From Halomonas sp. (GTDB taxonomy: Bacteria; Pseudomonadota; Gammaproteobacteria; Pseudomonadales; Oleiphilaceae), in NCBI GenBank assembly GCA_007135745.1, contig SLIH01000471.1, positions 1-6,765 on the forward strand: 6,765 nt of DNA, in the 5' to 3' direction. The notes beneath the pieces are model-generated. The model saw only the letters and a program-made list of their open reading frames with translations. It had not been told where the DNA came from and did not search any database. Below are positions 5,677-6,765 of this stretch, in pieces. The translations under genes and the position numbers were made by a program. How positions within the stretch are numbered: the stretch's first letter is position 1; each line of letters opens with the position of its first letter.

Positions 5677-6765
5677 TTACCCGTAACCCCACATCAATGC
5701 CAGATTCAACGGGGGCAGCATTTCCGGGATCAGGGTTTCGATTACGGCATACTCGTCTTCCCGTGTGTCACGGAAAAGAGGGCCAAGATAGCGTTTGCCC
5801 TGAGCGTTGGTGATCGCCTGGACCTGAGGTTGCCGGGTGCCCTTGCGACGGTGTGTGACAATGGCGGTTTCATTATTGGCCAGGCGGACCAGTACGCCAG
5901 GAGGATAGGCCGTGAGTTCTTCGAAAAGCCCCCGGTAGACGACAAGGTGAGGATCGTTCTGCAGGGATGCGAGGATATCCTTCTGTGCTTCTTCGGCACA
6001 GCAGCGGTTGCGATAGGCGCGTTTGGTGATCATGGCGGTGTAGCGTTCCGCGACCGCGATGGCCTTGGCTTCGACCAGGATTTCATCCCCGGACAGCCCT
6101 TCGGGGTAGCCGCTGCCGTCAAAATGTTCATGATGCTGGCGTACGATTTTCAGACAGGTTTCGCTCTGAATGCCCGCTGACTTCAGCGCGTCGGCGCTCA
6201 GGATAGGATGCTTTCGAATGACCGATCTCTGCTTGTCGTTGAGAAGTTTGCGAGAGTTGTTGAGCTTGTCCAGATAGGGCAATAGGGCAATATTGGCGGT
6301 TAAGGCGGCTTTCAGTATCAGAAGGACCCGCCCATCGCTCAGCTTGAAGTGGGTTGCGGCAAACCAGCAGATGATCGCATAGAAGAGCGTCTGTTCGTAT
6401 GCCGAAGGTTCCACCGAGTAGACGTGCACCAGGGCAATACAGGCGTCCGGGTCCATCCTGCACAACCCGTCAATGCGTCGGGCCAGGCGTTCCACCCGTT
6501 CTTCTGCGTCCTGATTTGCGTTGGTGATTTTGCCCAGTGCCAACTCCAACTCATAGAGCAGAAACGAATATTCCGAGAAAGGGCTGCCAAAACGTGCATC
6601 GCTGCCTTCGGCCCGCTTGCGCCTTGCCACCTGGTGAGGCGGCTCGTATAGACCGCGCTCATAGAGCCGGTCCAGCTGCATCTCGTTCTGTATGACATAA
6701 CCCTGGGCGACCAGAAGGTTGCCATTCTCATCATAAACCGGCCAGGGGAGTGGTTTGCCCACCTG
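5677..6765 (-). CDS. HD-GYP-like protein with degenerate HD dyad, N-terminus outside window
   Basis: The frame runs off the right edge; the GTG at 6760-6762 is probably an internal valine (VGKPLPWP), so a few to some tens of residues are missing. Numbering from that codon gives 361 residues. Residues 1-40 form a small N-terminal domain (VYDENGNLLVAQG, then LYERGLYE) seen in front of many HD-GYP proteins. Residues about 105-265 are HD-GYP-like, with H185, H210-H211 and DGSGYPEGLSG (215-224) kept. The position of the HD dyad reads AALTANIALL, so His-Asp becomes A156-N157 and the following lysine position is L160. The later metal-binding Asp is E239 (AVAERYTAM). Residues about 285-345 match the small domain that follows many HD-GYP modules (YPPGVLVRL). 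Canonical HD-GYP proteins hydrolyse c-di-GMP; this one is probably inactive or altered and may bind the nucleotide or a partner protein instead. It is the furthest upstream of the - strand genes visible here. Confidence 0.88.
   Translation of the reverse strand, partial: QVGKPLPWPVYDENGNLLVAQGYVIQNEMQLDRLYERGLYEPPHQVARRKRAEGSDARFGSPFSEYSFLLYELELALGKITNANQDAEERVERLARRIDGLCRMDPDACIALVHVYSVEPSAYEQTLFYAIICWFAATHFKLSDGRVLLILKAALTANIALLPYLDKLNNSRKLLNDKQRSVIRKHPILSADALKSAGIQSETCLKIVRQHHEHFDGSGYPEGLSGDEILVEAKAIAVAERYTAMITKRAYRNRCCAEEAQKDILASLQNDPHLVVYRGLFEELTAYPPGVLVRLANNETAIVTHRRKGTRQPQVQAITNAQGKRYLGPLFRDTREDEYAVIETLIPEMLPPLNLALMWGYG

Noticed and set aside
5641..6180. 179-codon + strand frame opposite the HD-GYP-like gene
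   Set aside because: It overlaps the conserved H..HH..GYP coding region on the other strand and shows no family features.

Overview
The window reads as ordinary, densely packed chromosome of a gammaproteobacterium with moderately high GC (high fifties per cent by eye). The evidence is a RecG C-terminus close to the gammaproteobacterial type, a DUF2489 protein (a family I know mainly from Gammaproteobacteria), and a YbaK-like/HDOD fusion of the kind found in pseudomonads and their relatives. I cannot name the genus. There are no RNA genes, insertion sequences, CRISPR arrays or phage genes. The longest gap between genes is about 80 bases.

Layout: on the + strand, the 3' third of recG (1-711, cut by the left edge) is followed closely by a two-domain gene with a degenerate YbaK-like N-terminus and a C-terminal HDOD domain (best start 754, stop 2127). 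Everything else is on the - strand and converges on that pair, with 33 bases between the two stop codons (2128-2160). Read right to left, the - strand carries an HD-GYP-like signalling protein (5677-6765, cut by the right edge), a secreted PCu(A)C copper chaperone with a His5 tail (5143-5625), a large cytoplasmic molybdopterin/4Fe-4S oxidoreductase (2754-5063), and a small membrane-anchored DUF2489 protein (2161-2685). The gaps of 51, 79 and 68 bases allow co-transcription but do not prove it.

Functionally the region mixes housekeeping (recombination and fork repair by RecG), regulation (two HD-superfamily proteins, both lacking canonical catalytic residues), copper delivery in the periplasm, and an orphan molybdoenzyme of unknown substrate. 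I see no convincing new multi-gene system. The points most worth following are the lost HD dyad in the HD-GYP-like protein, the degraded tRNA-editing-like domain of the HDOD protein, the absence of Cys or Sec at the expected molybdenum position of the oxidoreductase, and the natural pentahistidine tail of the copper chaperone.
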